Shown here in pieces: positions 44,223 to 57,334 of a stretch of 64,000 nt of DNA. How positions within the stretch are numbered: the first letter of the stretch is position 1; each line of letters begins with the position of its first letter. The notes under the pieces were generated by a model. It saw nothing but the letters and a program-made list of their open reading frames with translations. It was not told the DNA's origin and made no database searches. Made by a program: the position numbers and the translations under genes. The DNA comes from Pisaster brevispinus. Lineage: Eukaryota > Echinodermata > Asteroidea > Forcipulatida > Asteriidae. The DNA lies in assembly GCA_023634235.1 (NCBI GenBank), contig JAMKCF010000045.1:124001-188000 (forward strand). The letters run 5' to 3'.

Positions 44223-46366
44223 GGCGATCACTTTTTGCGGACACCTCCGCCGATGGTGCTGGTTCAAATTTGAAGACCGCAACGATTTTATTCCATGAAT
44301 TATTTAGGTTTTTAGGGCAACAAAGATGGCGTCACTTTTTGGTAGAAAGCTCCTAATTGCCCAGGTATCGGGATTTGGCCATGTCCCCACACAGAAAAGG
44401 TCTTCAGTAAAGTCTAGTCTAGAATGCTGCACCGTCAAATCGCACTTTTATTTTCGACCCCAAAATTCAAAATGGCGACAGGGTACTACCTGTCAATTAT
44501 TCCAAAAATTCGACCCCCGGTAACATGCCGATTTTTGGCGATCACTTTTTGCGGACACCTCCGCCAATGGTGCTGGTTCGAATTTGAAGACCGCAACGAT
44601 TTTATTCCATTAATTATTGAGGTTTTTTGGGCAACAAAGATGGCGTCACTTTTTGGTTAGAAAGCTCCTAATTGCCCAGGTTTTGGGTTTTGGCCATGTC
44701 CCCACACAGAAAAGGTCTTCAGGGAAGTCTAGTCTAGAAAGCTGCACCGTCAAATCGCACTTTTATTTTCGACCCCAAAATTCAAATTGGCGACAGGGTA
44801 CTACCTGTCAATTATTCCAAAGAAGACCGCAACGATTTTATTCCATGAATTATTGAGGTTTTTGGGCAACAAAGATGGCGTCACTTTTTGGTAGAAAGCT
44901 CCTAATTGCCAAGGTTTTGGGATTTAGCCATGTCTCCACACAGAAAAGGTCTTCAAGGAAGTCTAGTCTAGAATGCTGCACCGTCAAATCGTACTTTTAT
45001 TTTCGACCCCAAAATTCAAAATGGCGACAGGGTACTACCTGTCAATTATTCCAAAAATTCGACCCCCGGTAACATGCCGATTTTTGGCGATCACTTTTTG
45101 CGGACACCTCCGCCAATGGTGCTGGTTCGAATTTGAAGACCGCGACGATTTTATTCCATGAATTATTGAGGATTTTTGGGCAACAAAGATGGCGTCACTT
45201 TTTGGTAGAAAGCTCCTAATTGCCCAGGTTTTGAGATTTGGCCATGTCCCCACAGAGAAAAGGTCTTCAGGGAAGTCTAGTCTAGAATGCTGCACCCTCA
45301 AATCGCACTTTTATTTTCGACCCCAAAATTCAAATTGGCGACAGGGTACTACCTGTCAATTATTCCAAAGAAGACCGCAACGATTTTATTCCATGAATTA
45401 TTGAGGTTTTTTGGGCAACAAAGATGGCGTCACTTTTTGGTAGAAAGCTCCTAATTGCCCAGGTTTTGGGATTTGGCCATGTCCCCACACAGAAAAGGAA
45501 GTCTAGTCTAGAATGCTGCACCGTCAAATCGCACTTTTATTTTTCGACCCCAAAATTCAAATTGGCGACAGGGTACTACCTGTCAATTATTCCAAAGAAG
45601 ACCGCGACGATTTTATTCCATGAATTATTGAGGTTTTTTGGGCAAGAAAGATGGCATCACTTTTTGGTAGAAAGCTCCTATTAACTGTCCAGGTTTTGGG
45701 ATTTGGCCATGTCCCCACACAGAAAAGGTCTTCAGGGAAGTCTAGTCTAGAATGCTGCACCGTCAAATCGCACTTTTATTTTCGACCCCAAAATTCAAAA
45801 TGGCGACAGGGTACTACCTGTCAATTATTCCAAAAATTCGACCCCGGTAACATGCCGATTTTTGGCGATCACCTTTTGCGGACACGTCCGCCGATGGTGC
45901 TGGTTCGAATTTGAAGACCGCAACGATTTTATTCCTTGAATTATTGAGGTTTTTTGGGCAAGAAAGATGGCGTCACTTTTTGGTAGAAAGCTCCTAATTG
46001 CCCAGGTTTTGGGATTTGGCCATGTTCCCACACAGAAAAGGTCTTCAGGGAAGTCTAGTCTAGAATGCTGCACCGTCAAATCGCACTTTTATTTTCGACC
46101 CCAAAATTCAAAATGACTACCTGTCAATTATTCCAAAAAATCGACCCCCGGTAACATGCCGATTTTTGGCGATCCCTTTTTGCGAACACCTCCGCCGATG
46201 GTGCTGGTTCGAATTTGAAGACCGCAACGATTTTATTCCTTGAATTATTGAGGTTTTTTGGGCAAGAAAGATGGCATCACTTTTTGGTAGAAAGCTCCTA
46301 ATTGCCCAGGTTTTAGGATTTGGCCATGTCCCCACACAGAAAAGGTCTTCAGGGAAGTCTAGTCTA
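44223..46366. repeat. Satellite B block 1
   Basis: About eight units. Full units are 314 bp; several are shortened to about 235 bp by loss of the stretch between CAATTATTCCAAA and GAAGACCGCAACG. Repeated landmarks are CAACAAAGATGGCGTCACTT, CCAGGTTTTGGGATTTGGCC, AAGTCTAGTCTAGAATGCTG and GGCGACAGGGTACTACCTGT. Repeated open frames of 60-90 codons are satellite-borne, not genes. Confidence 0.92.
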
Positions 46367-49300
46367 GACGGGCTTTCCAGTGGTATAAAACTTGTGCAGA
46401 TCCGATGATGCCTTGGGGGTGAAATGACCATCCTTATTTTGTCTTTGTCATCTCTGTAGCCCCAATAGAAAGAGAGTTATTACCATTCTCACCTCATTGT
46501 TGTCTTTTTGACAGCAAAATCGAGTTGAAGGTGTTTTGCGGGGGGTTTGTAGCGTCCCTGCTTGTTGGTCTTTTCCGGTGTGAAACCTGCCCTCATCGGC
46601 CGCAAAAGTCTAATTTTCGGATGCAGGGATACCTAAGGCAGAGTCAGGTCAAAAATTCATCTCTCTAGCCCCCCTAGAACGGGAGTTAATCCCAATTTCA
46701 CCTCAAATTTATTTTTGGCCATTACCCCGGCCGGCGAGACCTTGCTTCGCAGCAGGCCCCTGGAATTGATTAATATCTCTTAGGGGTAGGCCTAACATCC
46801 AGGCCGCTCGCCTCGCCTACAGAATCGTCAGCAATCCCAAATTCATTGCAGAGATAGCCCTTGAGACGGGCTTTCCAGTGGTATAAAAGTTGTGCAGATC
46901 CATATGCCTTGGGGGTGAAATGACCATCCTTATTTTGTCTTTGTCTCTTTGACAACAAAAACGAGTTGAAGGTGTTTTGCGGGGGGTTTGTAGCGTCCCC
47001 GCTTGCTGGTCTTTTCCGGTGTGAAACCTGCCCTCATCGGCCGTGAAAGTCTAATTTTTGAATGCAGGGATACCTAAGGCAGAGTCAGGTAAAAAAATCA
47101 TCTCTCTAGCCTCCCTAGAACGAGAGTTTTTCCTAATCTCACCTCATTATTGTCTCTTTGACAGCAAAGACGAGTTGAAGGTGTTTTGCGGGGGTTTGTA
47201 GCGTCCCCTCTTGTTGGTCTTTTCCGGTGTGAAACCTGCCCTCATCGGCCGTGAAAGTCTAATTTTCGGATGCAGGGATACCTAAGGCAGAGTCAGGTCA
47301 AAAATTCATCACTCTAGCCCCCCTAGAACGGGAGTTATTCCCAATTTCACGTCAAATTTATTTTGGGCCATTACCCCGGCCGGCGAGACCTTGCTTCGCA
47401 GCCGGCCCCTGGAATTTGTCAATATCTCTTAGGGGTAGGCCTAACATCCAGGCCGCTCGCCACGCCTACAGAATCGTCAGCAACCCCAAATTCATGGCAG
47501 AGATAGCCCTTGAAACGGGCTTTCCAGTGGTATAAAACTTGTGCAGATTCGATGATGCCTTGAGGGTGAAATGACCATCCTTATTTTCTCTTTGTCTCTT
47601 TGACAGCAAAAACGAGTTGAAGGTGTTTTGCGGGGGGTTGTAGCGTCCCCGCTTGCTGGTCTACTCCGGTGTGAAACTTGCCCTCATCGGCCGTGAAAGT
47701 CTAATTTTCGGATGCAGGGATACCTGAGGCAGAGTCAGGTCAAAAATTCATCTCTCTAGCCCCCCTAGAAGGAGAGTTTTTCCCAATTTCACCTCAAATT
47801 TATTTTGGGCCATTACCCCGGCCGGCGAGATCTTGCTTCGCAGTCGTCCCCTGGAATTGTTCAATATCTCTTAGGGGTAGGCCTAACATCCAGGCCGCTC
47901 GCCTCGCCTACAGAAATGTCAGCAACCCCAAATTCATGTCAGAGATAGCCCTTGAGACGGGCTTTATAGTGGTATAAAACTTGTGCTAATCCGAATATGC
48001 CTTGGGGTAAAAATGACCATCCTTATTTTTTCTTTGTCTCTTTGACAGCAAAAACGAGTTGAAGGTGTTTTGCGGGGGGTTTGTAGCGTCCCCGCTTGCT
48101 TGTCTTTTCTGGTGTAAAACCTGCCCTCATAGGCCGTGAAAGTCTAATTTTTTGATGCAGGCATACCTAAGGCAGAGTCAGGTAAAAAACGCATTTCTCT
48201 AGCCCCCCTAGAACGAGAGTTATTCCCAATCTCACCTCACTATTGTCTCTTTGACAGCAAAGACGAGTTGAAGGTGTTTTACGGGGGGTTTGTAGCGTCC
48301 CCGCTTGCTGGTCTTTTCTGGTGTGAAACTTGCCCTCATCGGCCGTGAAAGTCTATTTTTCGGATGCAGGGATACCTAAGGCAGAGTCAGGTAAAAAAAT
48401 CATCTCTCTAGCCCCCCTAGAACGAGAGTTATCCCATTTTCACCTCAAATTTATTTTGGGCCATTATCCCGGCCGTCGAGACCTTGCTTCGCAGCCGGCC
48501 CCTGGAATTTTTCATTATCTCTTAGGGGTAGGCCTAACATCCGGCCGCTTTTCTCGCCTACAGAATTGTCAGCAAACCCAAATTCATGGCAGAGATAGCC
48601 CTTGACACGGGCTTTCCAGTGGTATAAAACTTGTGCAGATCCGATCATGCCTTGGGGGTGAAATGACCATCCTTATTTTGTCTCTGTCAATTTGACAGCA
48701 AAGACGAGTTGAAGGTGTTTTGCGGGGGTTTTGTAGCGTCCCCGCTTGATGGTCTTTTCTAGTGTGAAACCTGCCCTCATCGGCCGTGAAAGTCTAATTT
48801 TCGGATGCAGGGATACCTAAGACAGAGTCAGGTCAAAAATTCATCTCTCTAGCCTCCTAGAACGGAAGCTATTTCCAATTTCACCTCATTATTGTCTCTT
48901 TGACAGCAAAGACGAGTTGAAGGTGTTTTGCGGGGGGGTTTGTAGCGTCCCCTCTTGTTGGTCTTTTCCGGTGTGAAACCTGCCCTCATCGGCCGTGAAA
49001 GTCTAATTTTCGGATGCAGGGATACCTAAGGCAGAGTCAGGTCAAAAATTCATCACTCTAGCCCCCCTAGAACGGGAGTTATTCCCAATTTCACGTCAAA
49101 TTTATTTTGGGCCATTACCCCGGCCGGCGAGACCTTGCTTCGCAGCCGGCCCCTGGAATTTGTCAATATCTCTTAGGGGTAGGCCTAACATCCAGGCCGC
49201 TCGCCACGCCTACAGAATCGTCAGCAATCCCAAATTCATGGCAGAGATAGCCCTTGAAACGGGCTTTCCAGTGGTATAAAACTTGTGCAGATTCGATGAT

Positions 49301-52300
49301 GCCTTGAGGGTGAAATGACCATCCTTATTTTCTCTTTGTCTCTTTGACAGCAAAAACGAGTTGAAGGTGTTTTGCGGGGGGTTGTAGCGTCCCCGCTTGC
49401 TGGTCTACTCCGGTGTGAAACTTGCCCTCATCGGCCGTGAAAGTCTAATTTTCGGATGCAGGGATACCTGAGGCAGAGTCAGGTCAAAAATTCATCTCTC
49501 TAGCCCCCCTAGAAGGAGAGTTTTTCCCAATTTCACCTCAAATTTATTTTGGGCCATTACCCCGGCCGGCGAGATCTTGCTTCGCAGTCGTCCCCTGGAA
49601 TTGTTCAATATCTCTTAGGGGTAGGCCTAACATCCAGGCCGCTCGCCTCGCCTACAGAAATGTCAGCAACCCCAAATTCATGTCAGAGATAGCCCTTGAG
49701 ACGGGCTTTATAGTGGTATAAAACTTGTGCTAATCCGAATATGCCTTGGGGTAAAAATGACCATCCTTATTTTTTCTTTGTCTCTTTGACAGCAAAAACG
49801 AGTTGAAGGTGTTTTGCGGGGGGTTTGTAGCGTCCCCGCTTGCTTGTCTTTTCTGGTGTAAAACCTGCCCTCATAGGCCGTGAAAGTCTAATTTTTTGAT
49901 GCAGGCATACCTAAGGCAGAGTCAGGTAAAAAACGCATTTCTCTAGCCCCCCTAGAACGAGAGTTATTCCCAATCTCACCTCACTATTGTCTCTTTGACA
50001 GCAAAGACGAGTTGAAGGTGTTTTACGGGGGGTTTGTAGCGTCCCCGCTTGCTGGTCTTTTCTGGTGTGAAACTTGCCCTCATCGGCCGTGAAAGTCTAT
50101 TTTTCGGATGCAGGGATACCTAAGGCAGAGTCAGGTAAAAAAATCATCTCTCTAGCCCCCCTAGAACGAGAGTTATCCCATTTTCACCTCAAATTTATTT
50201 TGGGCCATTATCCCGGCCGTCGAGACCTTGCTTCGCAGCCGGCCCCTGGAATTTTTCATTATCTCTTAGGGGTAGGCCTAACATCCGGCCGCTTTTCTCG
50301 CCTACAGAATTGTCAGCAAACCCAAATTCATGGCAGAGATAGCCCTTGACACGGGCTTTCCAGTGGTATAAAACTTGTGCAGATCCGATCATGCCTTGGG
50401 GGTGAAATGACCATCCTTATTTTGTCTCTGTCAATTTGACAGCAAAGACGAGTTGAAGGTGTTTTGCGGGGGTTTTGTAGCGTCCCCGCTTGATGGTCTT
50501 TTCTAGTGTGAAACCTGCCCTCATCGGCCGTGAAAGTCTAATTTTCGGATGCAGGGATACCTAAGACAGAGTCAGGTCAAAAATTCATCTCTCTAGCCTC
50601 CTAGAACGGAAGCTATTTCCAATTTCACCTCATTATTGTCTCTTTGACAGCAAAGACGAGTTGAAGGTGTTTTGCGGGGGGGTTTGTAGCGTCCCCGCTT
50701 GCTGGTCTTTTCCGGTGTGAAACCTGCCCTCATCGGCCGTGAAAGTCTAATTTTCGGATGCAGGGATACCTAAGGCAGAGTCAGGTCAAAAATTCATCAC
50801 TCTAGCCCCCCTAGAACGGGAGTTATTCCCAATTTCACGTCAAATTTATTTTGGGCCATTACCCCGGCCGGCGAGACCTTGCTTCGCAGCCGGCCCCTGG
50901 AATTTGTCAATATCTCTTAGGGGTAGGCCTAACATCCAGGCCGCTCGCCACGCCTACAGAATCGTCAGCAACCCCAAATTCATGGCAGAGATAGCCCTTG
51001 AAACGGGCTTTCCAGTGGTATAAAACTTGTGCAGATTCGATGATGCCTTGAGGGTGAAATGACCATCCTTATTTTCTCTTTGTCTCTTTGACAGCAAAAA
51101 CGAGTTGAAGGTGTTTTGCGGGGGGTTGTAGCGTCCCCGCTTGCTGGTCTACTCCGGTGTGAAACTTGCCCTCATCGGCCGTGAAAGTCTAAATTTCGGA
51201 TGCAGGGATACCTAAGGCAGAGTCAGGTAAAAAACTCACCTCTCTAGCCCCCCTTGAACGAGAGTTATTCCCAATCTCACCTCACTATTGTCTCTTTGAC
51301 AGCAAAGACGAGTTGAAGGTTTTTTAAGGGGGGGGTTGTAGCGTCCCCGCTTGCTGGTCTTTTCAGGTGTGAAACCTGCCCTCATCGGCCGTGAAAGTCT
51401 AATTTTCGGATGCAGGGATACCTGAGGCAGAGTCAGGTCAAAAATTCATCTCTCTAGCCCCCCTAGAAGGAGAGTTTTTCCCAATTTCACCTCAAATTTA
51501 TTTTGGGCCATTACCCCGGCCGGCGAGATCTTGCTTCGCAGTCGTCCCCTGGAATTGTTCAATATCTCTTAGGGGTAGGCCTAACATCCAGGCCGCTCGC
51601 CTCGCCTACAGAAATGTCAGCAACCCCAAATTCATGTCAGAGATAGCCCTTGAGACGGGCTTTATAGTGGTATAAAACTTGTGCTAATCCGAATATGCCT
51701 TGGGGTAAAAATGACCATCCTTATTTTTTCTTTGTCTCTTTGACAGCAAAAACGAGTTGAAGGTGTTTTGCGGGGGGTTTGTAGCGTCCCCGCTTGCTTG
51801 TCTTTTCTGGTGTAAAACCTGCCCTCATAGGCCGTGAAAGTCTAATTTTTTGATGCAGGCATACCTAAGGCAGAGTCAGGTAAAAAACGCATTTCTCTAG
51901 CCCCCCTAGAACGAGAGTTATTCCCAATCTCACCTCACTATTGTCTCTTTGACAGCAAAGACGAGTTGAAGGTGTTTTACGGGGGGTTTGTAGCGTCCCC
52001 GCTTGCTGGTCTTTTCTGGTGTGAAACTTGCCCTCATCGGCCGTGAAAGTCCATTTTTCGGATGCAGGGATACCTAAGGCAGAGTCAGGTAAAAAAATCA
52101 TCTCTCTAGCCCCCCTAGAACGAGAGTTATCCCATTTTCACCTCAAATTTATTTTGGGCCATTATCCCGGCCGTCGAGACCTTGCTTCGCAGCCGGCCCC
52201 TGGAATTTTTCATTATCTCTTAGGGGTAGGCCTAACATCCGGCCGCTTTTCTCGCCTACAGAATTGTCAGCAAACCCAAATTCATGGCAGAGATAGCCCT

Positions 52301-52863
52301 TGACACGGGCTTTCCAGTGGTATAAAACTTGTGCAGATCCGATCATGCCTTGGGGGTGAAATGACCATCCTTATTTTGTCTCTGTCAATTTGACAGCAAA
52401 GACGAGTTGAAGGTGTTTTGCGGGGGTTTTGTAGCGTCCCCGCTTGATGGTCTTTTCTAGTGTGAAACCTGCCCTCATCGGCCGTGAAAGTCTAATTTTC
52501 GGATGCAGGGATACCTAAGACAGAGTCAGGTCAAAAATTCATCTCTCTAGCCTCCTAGAACGGAAGCTATTTCCAATTTCACCTCATTATTGTCTCTTTG
52601 ACAGCAAAGACGAGTTGAAGGTGTTTTGCGGGGGGGGTTTGTAGCGTCCCCGCTTGCTGGTCTTTTCCGGTGTGAAACCTGCCCTCATCGGCCGTGAAAG
52701 TCTAATTTTCGGATGCAGGGATACCTAAGGCAGAGTCAGGTAAAAAATTCATCTCTCTAGCCCCCCTAGAACGAGAGTTATTCCCAATCTCACCTCATTA
52801 TTGTCTCTTTGACAGCAAAGACGAGTTAAAGGTGTTTTGTGGGGGGTTTGTAGCGTCCCCGCT
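46367..52863. repeat. Satellite C block 2 with 1,744-bp higher-order repeat
   Basis: Alternating full (about 444 bp) and internally shortened (about 215-240 bp) C units. From about 47150 these form a higher-order unit of 1,744 bp: copy 1 about 47150-48893, copy 2 about 48894-50637, copy 3 about 50638-52591, the last enlarged by about 210 bp (one extra short unit near 51195-51404). Copies 1 and 2 are nearly identical, sharing the same private variants (for example CCCTCTTGTTGG and CCGGCCGCTTTTCTCGCC). Confidence 0.9.
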
Positions 52864-55800
52864 TTGGGCAACAAAGATGGTAACTTTTTGATAGAAAGCT
52901 CCTAATTGCCCAGGTTTTGGGATTTGGCCATATCCCCACACAAAAAAGGTCTTCAGGGAAGTCTAGTCTAGAATGCTGCACCGTCAAATCGCACTTTTAT
53001 TTTCGACCCCAAAATTCAAAATGGCGACAGGATACTACCTGTCAATTATTCCAAAAATTCGATTCCGGTAACATGCCGATTTTAGGCGATCACTTTTTGC
53101 GGACGCCTCCGCCGATGGTGCTGGTTCGAATTTGAAGACCGCAATGATTTTATTCCATGAATTATTGAGTTTTTTGGGGCAACAAAGATGGCGTCACTTT
53201 TTGGTAGAAAGCTCCTAATTGCCCAGGTTTTGGGATTTGGCCATGTCCCCACACAGAAAAGGTCTTTAGGGAAGTCTAGTCTAGAATGCTGCACCGTCAA
53301 ATCGCACTTTTATTTTCGACCCCAAAATTCAAAATGGCGACAGGGTACCTGTCAATTATTCCAAAAATTCGACCCCCGGTAACATGCCGATTTTTGGCGA
53401 TCACTTTTTGCGGACACCTCCGCCGATGGTGCTGGTTCGAATTTGAAGACCGCAACGATTTTATTCCATGAATTATTGAGTTTTTTTGGGCAACATAATG
53501 GCGTCACTTTTTGGCAGAAAGCTCCTTATTGCCCAGGTTTTGGGATTTGGCCATGTCCCCACACAGAAAAGGTCTTCAGGGAAGTCTAGTCTAGAATGCT
53601 GCACCGTCAAATCGCACTTTTATTTTCGACCCCAAAATTCAAAATGGCGACAGGGTACTACCTGTCAATTATTCCAAAAATTCGACCCCCGGTAACATGC
53701 CGATTTTTGGCGAACACTTTTTGCGGACACCTCCGCCGATGGTGCTGGTTCGAATTTGAAGACCGCAACGATTTTATTCCATGAATTATTGAGGTTTTTT
53801 GGGCAACAAAAATGGCGTCACTTTTTGGTAGAAAGCTCCTAATTGCCCAGGTTTTGGGATTTGGCCACACAGAAAAGGTCTTCAGGGAAGTCTAATCTAG
53901 AATGCTGCACCGTCAAATCGCACTTTTATTTTCGAGTCCAAAATTCAAAATGGCGACAGGGTACTACCTGTCAATTATTCCAAAAATTCGACCCCCGGTA
54001 ACATGCCGATTTTTGGCGATCACTTTTTGCGGACACCTCCGCAGATGGTGCTGGTTCGAATTTGAAGACCGCAACGATTTTATTCCATGAATTATTGAGG
54101 TTTTTTGGGCAACATAATGGCCACTTTTTGGCAGAAAGCTCCTTATTGCCCAGGTTTTGGGATTTGGCCATGTCCCCACACAGAAAAGGTCTTCAGGGAA
54201 GTCTAGTCTAGAATGCTGCACCGTCATATCGCACTTTTATTTTCGACCCCAAAATTCAAAATGGCGACAGGGTACTACCAGTCAATTATTCCAAAAATTC
54301 GATTCCGGTAACATGCCGATTTTTGGCGATCACTTTTTGCGGACACCTCCGCCGATGGTGCTGGTTCGAATTTGAAGACCGCAACGATTTTATTCCATGA
54401 ATTATTGAGGTTTTTTGGGCAACATAATGGCGTCACTTTTTGGCAGAAAGCTCCTTATTGCCCAGGTTTTGGGATTTGGCCATGTCCCCACACAGAAAAG
54501 GTCTTCAAGGAAGTCTAGTCTAGAATGCTGCACCGTCAAATCGCACTTTTATTTTCGACCACAAAATTCAAAATGGCGACAGGGTACTACCAGTCAATTA
54601 TTCCAAAAATTCGACCCCGGTAACATGCCGATTTTTGGCGATCACCTTTTGCGGACACGTCCGCCGATGGTGCTGGTTCGAATTTGAAGACCGCAACGAT
54701 TTTATTCCATGAATTATTGAGGTTTTTTGGGCAACAAAAATGGCGTCACTTTTTGGTAGAAAGCTCCTAATTGCCCAGGTTTTGGGATTTGGCCACACAG
54801 AAAAGGTCTTCAGGGAAGTCTAATCTAGAATGCTGCACCGTCAAATCGCACTTTTATTTTCGAGTCCAAAATTCAAAATGGCGACAGGGTACTACCTGTC
54901 AATTATTCCAAAAATTCGACCCCCGGTAACATGCCGATTTTTGGCGATCACTTTTTGCGGACACCTCCGCAGATGGTGCTGGTTCGAATTTGAAGACCGC
55001 AACGATTTTATTCCATGAATTATTGAGGTTTTTTGGGCAACATAATGGCCACTTTTTGGCAGAAAGCTCCTTATTGCCCAGGTTTTGGGATTTGGCCATG
55101 TCCCCACACAGAAAAGGTCTTCAGGGAAGTCTAGTCTAGAATGCTGCACCGTCATATCGCACTTTTATTTTCGACCCCAAAATTCAAAATGGCGACAGGG
55201 TACTACCAGTCAATTATTCCAAAAATTCGATTCCGGTAACATGCCGATTTTTGGCGATCACTTTTTGCGGACACCTCCGCCGATGGTGCTGGTTCGAATT
55301 TGAAGACCGCAACGATTTTATTCCATGAATTATTGAGGTTTTTTGGGCAACATAATGGCGTCACTTTTTGGCAGAAAGCTCCTTATTGCCCAGGTTTTGG
55401 GATTTGGCCATGTCCCCACACAGAAAAGGTCTTCAAGGAAGTCTAGTCTAGAATGCTGCACCGTCAAATCGCACTTTTATTTTCGACCACAAAATTCAAA
55501 ATGGCGACAGGGTACTACCAGTCAATTATTCCAAAAATTCGACCCCCGGTAACATGCCGATTTTTGGCGATCACTTTTTGCGGACACCTCCGCCGATGGT
55601 GCTGGTTCGAATTTGAAGACCGCAACGATTTTATTCCATGAATTATTGAGGTTTTTTGGGCTAGATAATGGCCTCACTTTTTGGCAGAAAGCTCCTAATT
55701 GCCCAGGTTTTGGGATTTGGCCATGTCCCCACACAGAAAAGGTCTTCAGGGAAGTCTAGTCTAGAATGCTGCACCGTCAAATCGCACTTTTATTTTCGAC

Positions 55801-57334
55801 CCCAAAAATCAAAATGGCGACAGGGTACTGCTTGTCAATTATTCCAAAAATTCGACCTCCGGTAACATGCCGATTTTTGGCGATCACTTTTTGTGGACAC
55901 CTCCGCCGATGGTGCTAGTTCGAATTTGAAGACCGCAACGATTTTATTCCATGAATTATTGAGGTTTTTTGGGCAACAAAGATGGCTTCACTTTTTGGTA
56001 GAAAGCTCCTAATTGCCCAGGTTTTGAGATTTGGCCATCTCCCCACACAGAAAAGGTCTTTAGGGAAGTCTTGTCTAGAATGCTGCACCGTCAAATCGCA
56101 CTTTTACTTTCGACCCCAAAATTCAAAATGGCGACAGGGTACTACCTGTCAATTATTCCAAAAATTCGACCCCCGGTAACATGCCGATTTTTGGCGATCA
56201 CTTTTTGCGGACACCTCCGCCGATGGAGCTGGTTCGAATTTGAAGACCGCAACGATTTTATTCCATGAATTATTGAGGTTTTTTGGGCAACAAAGATGGC
56301 TTCACTTTTTGGTAGAAAGCTCCTAATTGCCCAGGTTTTGAGATTTGGCCATCTCCCCACACAGAAAAGGTCTTTAGGGAAGTCTTGTCTAGAATGCTGC
56401 ACCGTCAAATCGCACTTTTACTTTCGACCCCAAAATTCAAAATGGCGACAGGGTACTACCTGTCAATTATTCCAAAAATTCGACCCCCGGTAACATGCCG
56501 ATTTTTGGCGATCACTTTTTGCGGACACCTCCGCCGATGGAGCTGGTTCGAATTTGAAGACCGCAACGATTTTATTCCATGAATTATTGAGGTTTTTTGG
56601 GCAACAAAGATGGCGTCTCTTTTTTGTAGAAAGCTCCTTATTGTCCAGATTTTGGGATTTGGCCATGTCCCCACACAGAAAAGGTCTTCAGGGAAGTCTA
56701 GTCTAGAATGCTGCACCGTCAAATCGCACTTTTATTTTCGACCCCAAAATTCAAAATGGCGAGAGGGTACTACCTGTCAATTATTCCAAAAATTCGACCC
56801 CGGTAACATGCCGATTTTTGGCGATCACTTTTTGCGGACACCTCCGCCGATGGTGCTGGTTCGAATTTGAAGACCGCAACGATTTTATTCCATGAATTAT
56901 TGAGTTTTTTGGGGCAACAAAGATGGCGTCACTTTTGTGTAGAAAGCTCCTAATTGCCCAGGTTTTGGGATTTGGCCATGTCCCCAGACAGAAAAGGTCT
57001 TCAGGGAAGTCTAGTCTAGAATGCTGCACCGTCAAATCGCACTTTTACTTTCGACCCTAAAATTCAAAATGGCGACAGGGTACTATCTGTCAATTATACC
57101 AAAAATTCGACCCCCGGTAACATGCCGATTTTTGGCGATCACTTTTGCGGACACCTCCGCCGATGGTGCTGGTTCGAATTTGAAGACCGCAACGATTTTA
57201 TTCCATGAGTTATTGAGGTTTTTTGGGCAACAAAGATGGCGTCAATTTTTGGTAGAAAGCTCCTAATTGCCCAGGTTTTGGGATTTGGCCATGTCCTCAC
57301 ACATAAAAGGTCTTCAGGGAAATCTAGTCTAGAC
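52864..57334. repeat. Satellite B block 2, about 14 units with a 928-bp duplication
   Basis: Mostly full 314-bp units with small deletions. About 53796-54723 and 54724-55651 are near-identical 928-bp segments of three units, sharing private changes such as GATTTGGCCACACAGAAAAG, TTTTCGAGTCCAAAATTC and AACATAATGGCCACTTTTTG. Two identical 314-bp units follow at about 55965-56592. Confidence 0.92.

Noticed and set aside
44326..57266. Recurrent 60-90 codon open frames of the MASLFGRKLLIAQVLGFG type and their antisense partners
   Set aside because: They repeat with the 314-bp satellite B unit, differ by indels and end at varying stops. They are satellite sequence, not a gene family.
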